Source of the DNA: DTKY01 sp037440765
GTDB taxonomy: Bacteria > Acidobacteriota > Terriglobia > Bryobacterales > Bryobacteraceae
Length of the DNA: 62,427 nucleotides
NCBI GenBank assembly: GCA_037440765.1
Contig: JBBITL010000023.1
Location: 1-62,427, forward strand
Reading direction: 5' to 3'
Positions within the stretch are counted from its first letter, which is position 1, and the number at the start of each line of letters is the position of its first letter. The notes beneath the pieces were generated by a model. It saw only the letters and a program-made list of their open reading frames with translations. It searched no databases and had not been told where the DNA came from. Positions 1-9,863 of the stretch are shown piece by piece. The position numbers were made by a program, and so were the translations under genes.

Positions 1-1
1 G

Positions 2-478
2 GTCATTGCGGCCCAGGCCGGGCAGGCATTGCACGTGCTGGACCGTTTCCACATCACGCGCCATCTCAACCAAGCGGTGGATCAGGTGCGCCGGGTGGAG
101 AGCACGCGCCTGCGGGCGAGCAAGCTGGCCACCGCACGCGCCTGGGATCTGAATGGGACCTTCCGCTATTTCTGGCACTACAAGTCCCCCATCCGGGCCG
201 GCGCTTTCCTGGACTACTGGTGCTACCGGGCCATGAGGAGCCGTCTGGAGCCGATGAAGAAGGGGGCTCGCATGCTGCGCGCGCACGAGCCGCTGATCCT
301 GAACTGGTTTCGCGCCAGAGGCGAGGTCTCCACCGGCGCTGTGGAGGGTCTCAACAACAGAATCCGAGTGGTTACCAGACGATCCTACGGATTCCGGACG
401 TTCGGGGCCATGGAAATCGCCCTGTATCACACGCTGGGGCGGCTGCCGGAGCCAGAATCAACCCACAGAAACTGCTGA
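2..478 (+). CDS. ISL3-family transposase, C-terminal part (truncated by window edge)
   Basis: The frame is open from base 2, so the true start lies left of the window; the first internal start codon is a TTG at 29. The product carries the C-terminal half of the ISL3 DDE transposase domain: VLDRFHITRHLNQAVDQVRR near the start, and the late acidic region TGAVEGLNNRIRVVTRRSYGFR ending in an alpha-helical tail, both typical of the family. ISL3 enzymes cut and paste their own element. No inverted repeat of the element could be identified in the 126 bases before dnaE. Whether the element is intact depends on sequence outside the window. Confidence 0.85.
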   Translation, partial: VIAAQAGQALHVLDRFHITRHLNQAVDQVRRVESTRLRASKLATARAWDLNGTFRYFWHYKSPIRAGAFLDYWCYRAMRSRLEPMKKGARMLRAHEPLILNWFRARGEVSTGAVEGLNNRIRVVTRRSYGFRTFGAMEIALYHTLGRLPEPESTHRNC

Positions 479-589
479 AAAGGCCTTTCAATTAACGGCA
501 CTCCCGGGCTGGCCGAAAACTGCCTTGGGCGCAGGGGGGGCGCTGGGTCAAATCCAGTCGCCCCGACCAGTAGAGGGGCCCTCGGCCGC

Positions 590-595
590 TATACT
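590..595 (+). promoter_or_regulatory. candidate -10 element of dnaE (leaderless-type)
   Basis: TATACT lies nine bases before the dnaE ATG. No convincing -35 box is seen 17 bases upstream, and only a partial GAGAG precedes the start. A transcript from this box would begin almost at the start codon. Confidence 0.35.
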
Positions 596-604
596 GAGAG
601 CGAC

Positions 605-3600
605 ATGCCCGAGCGGCCCTTCGTCCACCTGCACCTGCACACGGATTACTCGCTGCTGGACGGGGCCTGCGAGATCGGGCAGTTGATGGAGGTGGCCGAG
701 CAGCAGCGCATGCCGGCCGTGGCCATCACGGACCACGGCAACCTGTTCGGAGCCGTTCAGTTCTATCACGCGGCCAGGGAGAAGGGCATACATCCGGTCA
801 TCGGGTGCGAAGTCTACGTGGCCAAGCATGGGCGCACCGTGCGCTCCGATTCGAACAGGTACAACCACCTGGTTCTGTTGTGCGAGAACCAGCAGGGTTA
901 CCGCAACCTGGTGAAGCTGGTTTCGGCCGGCTACCTGGAAGGCTTTTACGGTAAACCCAGGATCGACCTGGACCTGCTCAGCCAGCACTCCGCAGGGCTG
1001 ATCGCGCTGTCTGCGTGCCTTCAGGGCGAGATCAACGAGAAGCTGCGCTCGGGGCTGTACGAGGACGCCCGCCGCCGCGCTTACGCCTACCAGGACATCT
1101 TCGGCCCCGGCCACTTCTTCTTGGAGATTCAGGACCACGGCCTGGACGACGATCGCGCCGTTCTGCCGCAGCTCAACCGCCTCTCCCAGGAAACCGGCAT
1201 TCCGCTGGTGGCGACCAACGACTCGCACTACCTGCGCAAGGAAGACGCCCGCGCTCACGACATCCTGCTGTGCATTCAGACCGGCAAGACCGCCAGCGAC
1301 ACCGCGCGGATGAAGTCCTGGGGGCCGGACTTCTACCTCAAGTCGCGCGACGAGATGATGGAGCTGTTCGGCGAGGTGGAGGAGGCGCTGGACCGCACCT
1401 GGGAAATCGCCCAGCGCTGCCAGTTGAAGCTCGACAAGATCGCGGAACCGTTCCCCAGGTTCGAAGTGCCCGAAGGCCACTCGACCGACTCCTACTTCGA
1501 GTACGTCGCCCGGCAGGGTTTCGACAGGCGCCGCGCGCGGCTGGAAGCGCTCAGCGCCGCGGGCCGCCTGCGCAACGGACTGGCCGAATACTCCGAACGC
1601 CTGGACAGCGAAATACGGATGATCCAGCAGATGAGGTTCGCGGGGTACTTCCTGATTGTCTGGGACTTCATCCGGTTTGCCAAGTCGCGGGGAGTTCCGG
1701 TCGGTCCGGGCCGCGGCTCGGCCGCGGGCAGCCTGGTCAGCTACGCCATGGGGATCACCGACGTGGATCCCCTGTACTACGGCCTCCTGTTTGAGCGCTT
1801 CCTGAATCCCGAGCGGGTGAGCCTGCCCGACATAGACATCGACTTCTGCATGAACCGCCGGGGCGAGGTCATTGAGTACGTGACCGGCAAGTACGGCCGC
1901 GAGCAGGTGGCCCAGATCATCACCTTCAATACGCTGGGCGCCCGCGCCGCCATCAAGGACGTGGGCCGCGTGCTGGAGATGAGCTTCGCCGACGTGGACC
2001 GGATCACCAAGCTGATTCCCAACGTCCTCAACATAACGCTGGACGAGGCCATGAAGAAGGAGCGCGCGCTGGGGGAGGCGGCCTCCAAAGACCCGCGCGT
2101 GGCCGAGGCGCTGGAGGTCGCCAGGCGCATCGAAGGCATGTGCCGGAACGCCTCGGTTCACGCCGCCGGCGTGGTCATAGCGCCGGTGCCGCTTCAGGAA
2201 CTCACGCCGCTGTACCGCACCAGCCGCGAGGAAATCGTCACGCAGTACGACATGAACTCCCTTGAGAAGCTCTCGCTTCTCAAGATGGACTTCCTGGGGC
2301 TGACCACCCTGACCGTTGTCCACGACACGCTGGAACTGATCCGCGGCAACCACGGCGTGGACCTGGTGATCGAGGACCTGCCTCTGGACGATGCCGCGAC
2401 CTTCGCCATCTTCTGCAACGGTTACACCAGCGGCGTTTTCCAGTTCGAATCCGACGGCATGCGCGACATCCTGCGGCGCTACCAGCCCGCCCGCGTCGAG
2501 GACCTGATCGCACTGAACGCCCTCTACCGCCCGGGACCCATACAGGGCGGGATGATCCCCGATTTCATCGACCGCAGGCACGGGCGCAAGGAGATCGCCT
2601 ACGATCTGCCCGAGTTGAAGGAGATCCTGGAGGAAACATATGGCGTCATTGTGTACCAGGAGCAGGTGATGCAGATCTCCCACCGGCTGGCCGGTTACTC
2701 GCTGGGGGAGGCCGACATACTCCGGCGGGCCATGGGCAAGAAGAAGCCCGAGGAAATGGCCGCGCAGCGCGCCAGGTTCATCGAAGGCGCCGAGGCGCGG
2801 GGCTTCCCGCGAAGCAAAGTGGCCAGGATCTTTGAGCTGATGGAGGAGTTCGCCGGCTACGGCTTCAACAAGTCGCACTCGGCTGCCTACGCCTATCTGG
2901 CCTACGTAACCGCCTACCTGAAGGCGCACTATCCGGTCGATTTCATGGCCGCTCTGCTGACCTCGGAGACCGGCGACACCGCCAAGGTGGTGCGCTACAT
3001 ACACGAGTGCGAGGAGATGGGGATCCACGTCCTGCCCCCGGAGGTCAACTCCAGCGGTTGGAGCTTCACGCCCGACCACTCGCAGCAGGACCGCAGGACC
3101 ATCCGCTTCGGGTTGGGCGCGGTGAAGAATGTTGGACGCTCGGCGGTGGAGGCGATCCAACGGGCGCGCACGGAGGTACAGCGCTTCCGCTCGCTCTACC
3201 ACTTCTGCGAGCACGCGGAGCCGAGCGCTCTCAATCGCCGGATAATCGAGAGCCTCGTCAAGGCCGGCGCCCTTGACTCGCTCGGCGGCAACCGCGGCCA
3301 GCTTTCCGCCGCCATCGACCGCGCCATTGAGCGCGGCCAGCGCGCCCACCGCGACCGCCAGAGCGGCCAGGCCGGCCTGTTCTCCCTCTCGCCGGAGGAG
3401 GAAGCGCTCCAGCAGGAGCCGCTGCCCGACGCGCCTGACTGGGGCCTGCCCCAGAAGCTGGCCGGGGAGAAGGAGGTCCTGGGGTTTTACGTGAGCGGGC
3501 ATCCACTGGACCAGTACCGGGACAAGGTGAACGAACTGGCCACGCACGACTCCTCCTCGCTCGAGGGCCTGGAACGGGGGGCTGACGTGACCCTGTGCGG

Positions 3601-4072
3601 CATCCTGACGGGACTCCAGCGCAAGCGCAACAAGGAGGGCAAGCCCTGGGCGTCCTTTCAGCTCGAGGACCCGCAGGGAAGCGCGGAGGCCCTGCTCTTC
3701 ACGACCGGCTACGAGCGGCTGGAAACCGAGCTGGTCGAGGACCGGGCCGTGCTGGTTCGAGGGTCGGTTCTGCCGGAGGAGAACGCCCCGCCCAGGATCT
3801 CGGTGGTGGACATCGTGCCGCTGGAACTGGCGCGCGTGTCGCTTCCGTCGCTGATCTCGATCCGGGTGTGGCTGGGGCAGGGCAACGCAGACCAACTTGC
3901 CAGCCTGATCAAGCGAAAGCCGGGCGACACCTGCGTCCGGCTGCGGCTGGAGAAGTCGCGCGATTTCACAGTAATTCTGGACCTTGACGCCCGCGTCAGG
4001 CCCGACAGGGAGTTCCGCGCCGAGGTCGAGCGCCTCTGCGGCCCCGACTCTCTTGAAGTCCTGGCGAACTGA
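605..4072 (+). CDS. dnaE: DNA polymerase III subunit alpha
   Basis: Replicative DNA polymerase catalytic subunit, 1155 residues, the usual size for DnaE1. The N-terminal PHP domain opens with HLHTDYSLLDGA (residues 10-21). The polymerase palm shows the PDIDIDF motif with catalytic Asp409 and Asp411, and the third acidic residue is Asp562 in KMDFLGL. The fingers and HhH region follow (GYGFNKSHSAAYA), then an OB-fold near residues 990-1070. The C-terminus is typical. The ATG at 605 is chosen because the PHP motif begins directly after it. A very long open frame on the opposite strand is a GC-driven shadow. It stands alone, with accA downstream behind its own putative promoter. Confidence 0.98.
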   Translation: MPERPFVHLHLHTDYSLLDGACEIGQLMEVAEQQRMPAVAITDHGNLFGAVQFYHAAREKGIHPVIGCEVYVAKHGRTVRSDSNRYNHLVLLCENQQGYRNLVKLVSAGYLEGFYGKPRIDLDLLSQHSAGLIALSACLQGEINEKLRSGLYEDARRRAYAYQDIFGPGHFFLEIQDHGLDDDRAVLPQLNRLSQETGIPLVATNDSHYLRKEDARAHDILLCIQTGKTASDTARMKSWGPDFYLKSRDEMMELFGEVEEALDRTWEIAQRCQLKLDKIAEPFPRFEVPEGHSTDSYFEYVARQGFDRRRARLEALSAAGRLRNGLAEYSERLDSEIRMIQQMRFAGYFLIVWDFIRFAKSRGVPVGPGRGSAAGSLVSYAMGITDVDPLYYGLLFERFLNPERVSLPDIDIDFCMNRRGEVIEYVTGKYGREQVAQIITFNTLGARAAIKDVGRVLEMSFADVDRITKLIPNVLNITLDEAMKKERALGEAASKDPRVAEALEVARRIEGMCRNASVHAAGVVIAPVPLQELTPLYRTSREEIVTQYDMNSLEKLSLLKMDFLGLTTLTVVHDTLELIRGNHGVDLVIEDLPLDDAATFAIFCNGYTSGVFQFESDGMRDILRRYQPARVEDLIALNALYRPGPIQGGMIPDFIDRRHGRKEIAYDLPELKEILEETYGVIVYQEQVMQISHRLAGYSLGEADILRRAMGKKKPEEMAAQRARFIEGAEARGFPRSKVARIFELMEEFAGYGFNKSHSAAYAYLAYVTAYLKAHYPVDFMAALLTSETGDTAKVVRYIHECEEMGIHVLPPEVNSSGWSFTPDHSQQDRRTIRFGLGAVKNVGRSAVEAIQRARTEVQRFRSLYHFCEHAEPSALNRRIIESLVKAGALDSLGGNRGQLSAAIDRAIERGQRAHRDRQSGQAGLFSLSPEEEALQQEPLPDAPDWGLPQKLAGEKEVLGFYVSGHPLDQYRDKVNELATHDSSSLEGLERGADVTLCGILTGLQRKRNKEGKPWASFQLEDPQGSAEALLFTTGYERLETELVEDRAVLVRGSVLPEENAPPRISVVDIVPLELARVSLPSLISIRVWLGQGNADQLASLIKRKPGDTCVRLRLEKSRDFTVILDLDARVRPDREFRAEVERLCGPDSLEVLAN

Positions 4073-4186
4073 GATGAAGGCGACCTGGCGATCTCGGAAT
4101 GGGGTGGTTCGGCCATTCCTGGCCGGGTAGGCGCAGAGCCTGGCTTTCAGCGGGCGGCGGGTAACCAGCGGGGGCGGCGGGCGTTC

Positions 4187-4192
4187 TACTAT
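4187..4192 (+). promoter_or_regulatory. candidate -10 element of accA (leaderless-type)
   Basis: TACTAT lies seven bases before the accA ATG, so a transcript from it would start at or next to the A of the start codon. No clear -35 element is visible in the GC-rich upstream sequence. Confidence 0.3.
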
Positions 4193-4199
4193 GTAGGGG

Positions 4200-5090
4200 A
4201 TGGAATCCGAACAGAATAGACCCGCCGAGAAGCGCATCGCCGCCCTGGAGGCCGAACTGGCTGCCGCCCGGCAGGCCCAGGCCGGGCAGCCTTGGCAGAG
4301 GGTGCAGCTCGCCCGCCATGCCAAACGGCCCCATTCCCTGGACTACATACAGCGCCTCATCACCGGCTTCAAGGAGTTGCACGGGGACCGCGGCATCGCC
4401 GATGACCCCGCCATCGTGGCCGGAATGGGCTTCTTCGAGGCCACTCCTATAGTTATAGTAGGACAGCAAAAGGGCCGCGACACCAAGCAGAAACTCTTCC
4501 GCAACTTCGGCATGCCCAAGCCGGAGGGCTACCGCAAGGCCTTGCGTGTCATGCGCTTGGCCGCCAAGTTCGGGCGGCCGGTGGTGACCTTGCTGGATAC
4601 GCCCGGCGCCTACCCCGGCATTGACGCCGAGGAGCGAGGCCAGGCCGAAGCCATAGCTGTGAACCTGAGAGAGATGTCGCGCCTGGCCACGCCCGTAATT
4701 GTGGTCTGCATCGGCGAGGGCGGCAGCGGAGGCGCGCTGGCTCTGGGGATCGGCGACCGCGTCTATATGCTGGAGAACGCGGTCTACAGCGTCATCTCTC
4801 CTGAGAGTTGCGCAGCCATCATCTGGCGCGATTCGAGCAAAGGCGAACTGGCCGCCAATGCGCTCAAGCTCACGGCACAGGACCTGTTGCGGCTGGGTCT
4901 GATTGACGGCATCGTCCCGGAGCCGGCAGGGGGGGCTCACACGGACGCCGACCAGGCCGCCGAAAGCTTGCGGCTGACGCTCCGGTCGGCGCTGGCCGAG
5001 CTCACGTTGCTCGATACGGGGCGATTGCTGGAGGCCCGCTACCAGAAATTCCGCCGGATGGGCAGTTTCTTCATGGAGGCCTCCGGGTGA
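4200..5090 (+). CDS. accA: acetyl-CoA carboxylase carboxyltransferase subunit alpha
   Basis: Transfers the carboxyl group from biotin carboxyl carrier protein to acetyl-CoA, with AccD, to make malonyl-CoA for fatty acid synthesis. At 296 residues it is slightly shorter than E. coli AccA (319). The N-terminus has the helical AALEAELAAAR segment, followed by the conserved RPHSLDYI and ELHGDR, then the crotonase-like core with GRPVVTLLDTPGAYPG and GEGGSGGALALG (oxyanion-forming glycines), and MLENAVYSVISPE. AccD is not in the window. The start at 4200 is the only ATG that keeps the N-terminal helix. Confidence 0.97.
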   Translation: MESEQNRPAEKRIAALEAELAAARQAQAGQPWQRVQLARHAKRPHSLDYIQRLITGFKELHGDRGIADDPAIVAGMGFFEATPIVIVGQQKGRDTKQKLFRNFGMPKPEGYRKALRVMRLAAKFGRPVVTLLDTPGAYPGIDAEERGQAEAIAVNLREMSRLATPVIVVCIGEGGSGGALALGIGDRVYMLENAVYSVISPESCAAIIWRDSSKGELAANALKLTAQDLLRLGLIDGIVPEPAGGAHTDADQAAESLRLTLRSALAELTLLDTGRLLEARYQKFRRMGSFFMEASG

Positions 5091-5199
5091 GGCGGACGCA
5101 AGGGGCGCGGCCCGGAAGGCCGCATGATAGCATGAAGGTAGCTCGAATCCTCGAACAAACCGACCCCGTTGCGCGTCTACACCCGTTGGAGCGACTCAC

Positions 5200-6615
5200 G
5201 TGAAGAACAAGTATAAGATCTGGCTGGCGGTTCTCGTGGTCCTGGTGTTGACCGGCGGCGTAATCTACGGCGTCAGGAGGAGCCAGGCCGATATCGTCAC
5301 CCTGCAAACCGATAAGGTCTCGCGGCAGGACCTTTCCTCGGCGGTCACGGCCTCGGGCGAAGTCAAGCCGCGGAACTACGTAAACATCGGCGCCAACGTC
5401 ATGGGCAGGCTTACCGAGATCCTGGTCCGGGAGGGCGAGCATGTGAAGCGGGGCCAGCTTCTGGCGCGCCAGGAGTCGGTACAGGCGGCGGCCGACGTGC
5501 GGGCGCAGGAAGCGGGGCTGCACTCTGCCGAGGCGGACCTGACGGCCGCGCAGGCCGCGCTCAAGGCGACCGATGAGAACCTCAGGACCGTCCAGGCCTC
5601 GGTCGACCGCTCCCGGGCGGAGCTGGAGCGAGCCAAGATGGATTACGAGAGGGCCAGCCAGCTCATCAAGGAGAGGCTGGTGGCGCGCCAGGAATACGAT
5701 CAGCGCAAGGCCGCCTTCGATTCAGCCGAGGCGGCCGTGCGGGAGAGCGAGGCGCGGCTGGCGCAGGCCAGGGCGCAGCGTGGGCAGTCAGCCGCCGCCG
5801 TGTCCAGCTCCGAGAAGCGAATCGCGCAGCTCAAGGCCATGGTGCAGCGGGTGTCCGATGTGCTGGACAAGTACACGGTGATCTCCCCGCTGGAGGGCGT
5901 CGTGACCAACCTGCCCGTGCGCGTGGGCGAGACGGTGGTGCCCGGAGTGCAGAACTCGGCCGCCAGCCTGATCATGACCATCGCCGACATGTCGCTGATC
6001 ACGGCCGAGGTGAAGGTGGACGAGACCGACATCATTTCCATGCGGCTCGGCCAGCAGGCGGAGATCACCATCGACGCCATCCCCAACAAGACCTTCAAGG
6101 GCCGCGTCATTGAGATCGGCAACACGGCCATTCTCCGTTCGACAGGCCTGGCGGCGTCGCAGAGCGCGATCTCCAGCCAGGAGGCCAAGGATTTCAAGGT
6201 GGTGATAGCGCTGGACGATCCCTCGGCCGAGATCCGCCCCGGGCTTTCCTGCACGGCCAAGATCACGACCGCCACGCGCGAGGCCGTGCTCACCATCCCC
6301 ATCCAGGCGCTGACCATCCGGCGGAAGGGCGACCTGGAGACCGTCGCCAAGAAGGGCGTGCAGGCAGCCGCCAAGCTCACCCCCGCCGAGGAGAAGGCGC
6401 GCAAGGAGGAACTCCAGGGCGTCTTCGTGGTGGCGGGCGGCAGGGCGGTGTTCCGGCAGGTGGAGACCGGCATCACCGGCGCTACCGATGTCGAAGTTCT
6501 GAAGGGTCTGAACCAGGACGAGGAGGTTGTCACCGGCAGTTACCGCGTGATCCGTACGCTGCGAACCGACACGCGGGTGAAGGTGAACAACGAGACCCAG
6601 GCGAAATCAAACTAA
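5200..6615 (+). CDS. MacA/HlyD-like periplasmic adaptor subunit
   Basis: Membrane-fusion (periplasmic adaptor) protein of an ABC or RND efflux system, 471 residues. A single N-terminal membrane anchor spans about residues 4-24 (IWLAVLVVLVLTGGVIYGV). It is followed by a biotinyl-lipoyl half (GRLTEILVREGEHVKRGQLLAR), a long alpha-helical hairpin of about residues 95-215, the second lipoyl half (VVTNLPVRVGETVVPG), and beta-barrel and membrane-proximal domains. The start is GTG at 5200. The gene lies 18 bases before a MacB-type ATPase gene, so the two are probably one operon. No FtsX-type permease gene follows, which is odd for a MacAB system. Confidence 0.9.
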   Translation: MKNKYKIWLAVLVVLVLTGGVIYGVRRSQADIVTLQTDKVSRQDLSSAVTASGEVKPRNYVNIGANVMGRLTEILVREGEHVKRGQLLARQESVQAAADVRAQEAGLHSAEADLTAAQAALKATDENLRTVQASVDRSRAELERAKMDYERASQLIKERLVARQEYDQRKAAFDSAEAAVRESEARLAQARAQRGQSAAAVSSSEKRIAQLKAMVQRVSDVLDKYTVISPLEGVVTNLPVRVGETVVPGVQNSAASLIMTIADMSLITAEVKVDETDIISMRLGQQAEITIDAIPNKTFKGRVIEIGNTAILRSTGLAASQSAISSQEAKDFKVVIALDDPSAEIRPGLSCTAKITTATREAVLTIPIQALTIRRKGDLETVAKKGVQAAAKLTPAEEKARKEELQGVFVVAGGRAVFRQVETGITGATDVEVLKGLNQDEEVVTGSYRVIRTLRTDTRVKVNNETQAKSN

Positions 6616-6633
6616 CTTAAGCGAGAGCGAAGC

Positions 6634-7371
<738 letters not shown>

Positions 7372-7380
7372 ACGGCGCTT

Positions 7381-8910
7381 TCACCGCCGGACCGCGGCCA
7401 GCGGGTTCGGCAGGCGGTGCTCGGCGTAGTAGCCCGGCTGGACGCGTTCCACTATCTGCGCCACCGAACGGTCCATCACCTGGAAGAACGGCTTGGGGTA
7501 CAGGCCGATCCAGAAGGCCAGCACCACCAGCGGAGCGAACACCGCGATCTCCCGGGCACTCAGATCCCGCAGCGCGGCGTTCTTCTCCCCCACCTCGCCC
7601 AGCATGGTGCGCTGGAAAAGCCAGATCAGGTACGCGGCGCCCAGGGCGATGCCCAACACTACAGCGCCGGCCCACCAGATAGAGACCTGGTAAACGCCCT
7701 GGAGAATGGTGATCTCGCCGATGAATCCGTTGAGCGGCGGCATGCCCATGGAGCTCAGCGCGGCTATAAGAAACACGATGGTGAAGACCGGCATGGACTT
7801 CAGAAGACCGCCGTACTCGGAGATCTCGCGCGTGTGCCGGCGCTCGTAGACCACGCCCACGACGAGGAAGAGCATGCCGGTCGAGATGCCGTGGTTGATC
7901 TGCTGAAGGATCGAGCCGGCGATCCCCGCCGGGTTCAGGGCAAAAATCCCCAGGGTGCAGAAGCCGAGGTGGCTCACCGAAGAATAGGCGATGAGCTTCT
8001 TCCAGTCCTTCTGCATGAGGCACACAAGCGCCCCGTAGACGATGGCCACAATCGAGAGCGCCGCCATGGCCTGGATGACCACCGGGTTTCGCGCGGCATC
8101 GGGCAGCAGCGGCAGGGAGAAGCGCAGGAAACCGTAGGTGCCCATCTTGAGCAGGATGCTCGCCAGGATGACGGAGCCGGCCGTGGGCGCCTCGGTGTGG
8201 GCGTCCGGCAGCCAGGTGTGCATGGGGAACATGGGCACCTTGACGGCGAAGCCCACGAAGAAGGCCCAGAAGACCCACCACGCGACGGCCGGGTCAAGCT
8301 GCGTGTTCATCAGGAGGGCGATGTCGAACGTCTGCACCTGGAACTGCCGGAAATGCTGGAAGTAGAGCGTCAGGATGCCGAGCAGCATCAGCACCGAGCC
8401 CACCAGGGTATAGATGATGAACTTAATGGCGGCGTACACGCGCCGCTCGCCGCCCCAGATGGCGATGATGAAGTACATCGGCACCAGCACCAGCTCCCAG
8501 AAGATGAAGAAGAGCAGGAAGTCGAGCGCCATGAAGACGCCCATCATGCCGACCTGAAGAAGGAGGAAGCACCCGTAGTATTCCTTCAGCCGGGTGTCGA
8601 TGGCCTTCCAACTGGCCAGGATGGAGAGGAACCCGAGCAGACCCGTAAGCACGACCAGCAGCAGGCTGTAACCGTCAATGGCCAGGTTGTAGGAGGCGCC
8701 GATGGAGGGAATCCAGGCGGCCTTTTCAGCGAACTGGAAGTCCCGGGAGCGGTCGAAGGCGAAAACCAGCGGCAGGCACACCGCGAATCCGGCGAAGCCG
8801 GCGATATTCGCCCACAGCCTGATTGCCGCCGGCTTGGATGAGGGTATGAACAGCAGGACCAAGAACCCGGCCAGCGGCGTAAACAGAACAATCGAGAGGA
8901 TGTGGTCCAT
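7381..8910 (-). CDS. nuoM: NADH-quinone oxidoreductase subunit M (NuoM)
   Basis: Proton-pumping antiporter-like membrane subunit of respiratory complex I, 509 residues with about 14 predicted transmembrane helices. Diagnostic segments include FIFWELVLVPMYFIIAIWG (with the conserved transmembrane Glu), VKVPMFPMHTWLPDAHTEAP, the lysine-bearing MQKDWKKLIAYSSVSHLGF, and SSMGMPPLNGFIGE. The pattern fits NuoM rather than NuoL or NuoN. It is alone: neither neighbour belongs to a nuo operon. It may be an extra copy, or the genome may have scattered nuo genes. The start ATG at 8910 has no Shine-Dalgarno but has a -10-like box eight bases upstream. Confidence 0.94.
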   Translation of the reverse strand: MDHILSIVLFTPLAGFLVLLFIPSSKPAAIRLWANIAGFAGFAVCLPLVFAFDRSRDFQFAEKAAWIPSIGASYNLAIDGYSLLLVVLTGLLGFLSILASWKAIDTRLKEYYGCFLLLQVGMMGVFMALDFLLFFIFWELVLVPMYFIIAIWGGERRVYAAIKFIIYTLVGSVLMLLGILTLYFQHFRQFQVQTFDIALLMNTQLDPAVAWWVFWAFFVGFAVKVPMFPMHTWLPDAHTEAPTAGSVILASILLKMGTYGFLRFSLPLLPDAARNPVVIQAMAALSIVAIVYGALVCLMQKDWKKLIAYSSVSHLGFCTLGIFALNPAGIAGSILQQINHGISTGMLFLVVGVVYERRHTREISEYGGLLKSMPVFTIVFLIAALSSMGMPPLNGFIGEITILQGVYQVSIWWAGAVVLGIALGAAYLIWLFQRTMLGEVGEKNAALRDLSAREIAVFAPLVVLAFWIGLYPKPFFQVMDRSVAQIVERVQPGYYAEHRLPNPLAAVRR

Positions 8911-8918
8911 CGGGAACC

Positions 8919-8924
8919 AGTCTA
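8919..8924 (-). promoter_or_regulatory. candidate -10 element of nuoM (leaderless-type)
   Basis: TAGACT read on the minus strand sits eight bases upstream of the nuoM ATG. The bases between (GGTTCCCG) contain no ribosome binding site. Confidence 0.3.
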
Positions 8925-9012
8925 CGGGGGCAAGCCCCTATCTTAGCCGAACCACCGCGGGCGGGCAATGCGGTGAGTTGCCGCTACAATGGCTCTCTCA
9001 GCGGCTGATTAG

Positions 9013-9858
9013 ATGCTGCCCGCAGGCACGCTCACCTTTGACGTCTACGGTTTTCGGTTCCGCATCCGCGGCTCATCACCCTGGGCGGTAGACAGCCTGG
9101 CCCATGACTTCGCCTTCTTTCGCGCCGCGGCGGGCGGAAGTTTCCAGATCACGGCGCGCGACCCCTGCCTGCTCTACGAGGCCTGTTACCTCTTCCTTCT
9201 TTCGCATATCAGCCAGTACCTGGACAGGCGGAGGATGCACCGGGTTCACGCGCTCGGAGCCTGCGTGAACGGACGGGCCGTCCTGGCGCTGCTGCCCATG
9301 GGCGGCGGCAAGAGCACGCCCGGGGCCCACCTGTTGCGCCACCGCGACGTGAGGCTGCTTTCCGACGACTCGCCCTTCGTCGACGCCTCGGCACGCGTTC
9401 ACGCCTTTCCCCTGCACCTCGGGCTGCTGCCCGGAGCGGAAGCAGAAGTCCCCGAGCAGCACCGCCGGGTGGTGCGCCGCATGGAGTTCGGCCCGAAGAT
9501 TCTGGTGAACCACGAGCACTTCGCCAGCCAGGTGTGCGCTTCCGCCGAGCCCGGGATCGTGTTCATCGGGAGCCGGATCTCGTCACGGGATTGCCGCATC
9601 GAGCCCGCGAGTCTGACGGCGGGCGTCCGGGCGGCGGGCTCGAACAGCGTTGTGGGGCTGGGCCTCTACCACGGGCTGGAGTTCATCCTGCAAACGAGCG
9701 CCTGGGAACTGGCGGGCAAGTTGGGCGTTGGGTGGTCGCGGCTGGCCAACTGCGTGCGCCTGTTGCGCCGGAGCCGGATCTGCCACCTGCGGCTGGGCCG
9801 GAACAACGAGGCGAACGCCGCGGCGGTGGTGGAGTTCTCGCGCCGGGTTCTGGGCTGA
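9013..9858 (+). CDS. HprK-like P-loop kinase domain protein
   Basis: 281 residues. The central P-loop LPMGGGKST (residues 94-102) is followed by LLSDDSPFV at 115-123. This order and spacing match the HPr kinase/PEP carboxykinase fold and the HprK-related proteins found in Acidobacteria and in some peptide-modification loci. The region ahead (residues 1-90) is rich in hydrophobic and aromatic residues and has no recognised motif. The substrate is unknown; no HPr, PTS component or RiPP precursor is seen nearby. It is transcribed divergently from nuoM and ends five bases before the convergent peroxidase gene. A weak TACAAT box occurs at 8985-8990. Confidence 0.65.
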   Translation: MLPAGTLTFDVYGFRFRIRGSSPWAVDSLAHDFAFFRAAAGGSFQITARDPCLLYEACYLFLLSHISQYLDRRRMHRVHALGACVNGRAVLALLPMGGGKSTPGAHLLRHRDVRLLSDDSPFVDASARVHAFPLHLGLLPGAEAEVPEQHRRVVRRMEFGPKILVNHEHFASQVCASAEPGIVFIGSRISSRDCRIEPASLTAGVRAAGSNSVVGLGLYHGLEFILQTSAWELAGKLGVGWSRLANCVRLLRRSRICHLRLGRNNEANAAAVVEFSRRVLG

Positions 9859-9863
9859 CGCGC

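Noticed and set aside
548..4324. 1258-residue open frame antisense to dnaE
   Set aside because: It mirrors dnaE codons, has no family motifs and extends into the accA region; high GC and codon bias create such shadows.
7417..8841. 474-residue open frame antisense to nuoM
   Set aside because: Composition is that of a reverse-complement shadow (His/Gln/Arg/Asp-rich) and nuoM on the other strand has clear motifs.
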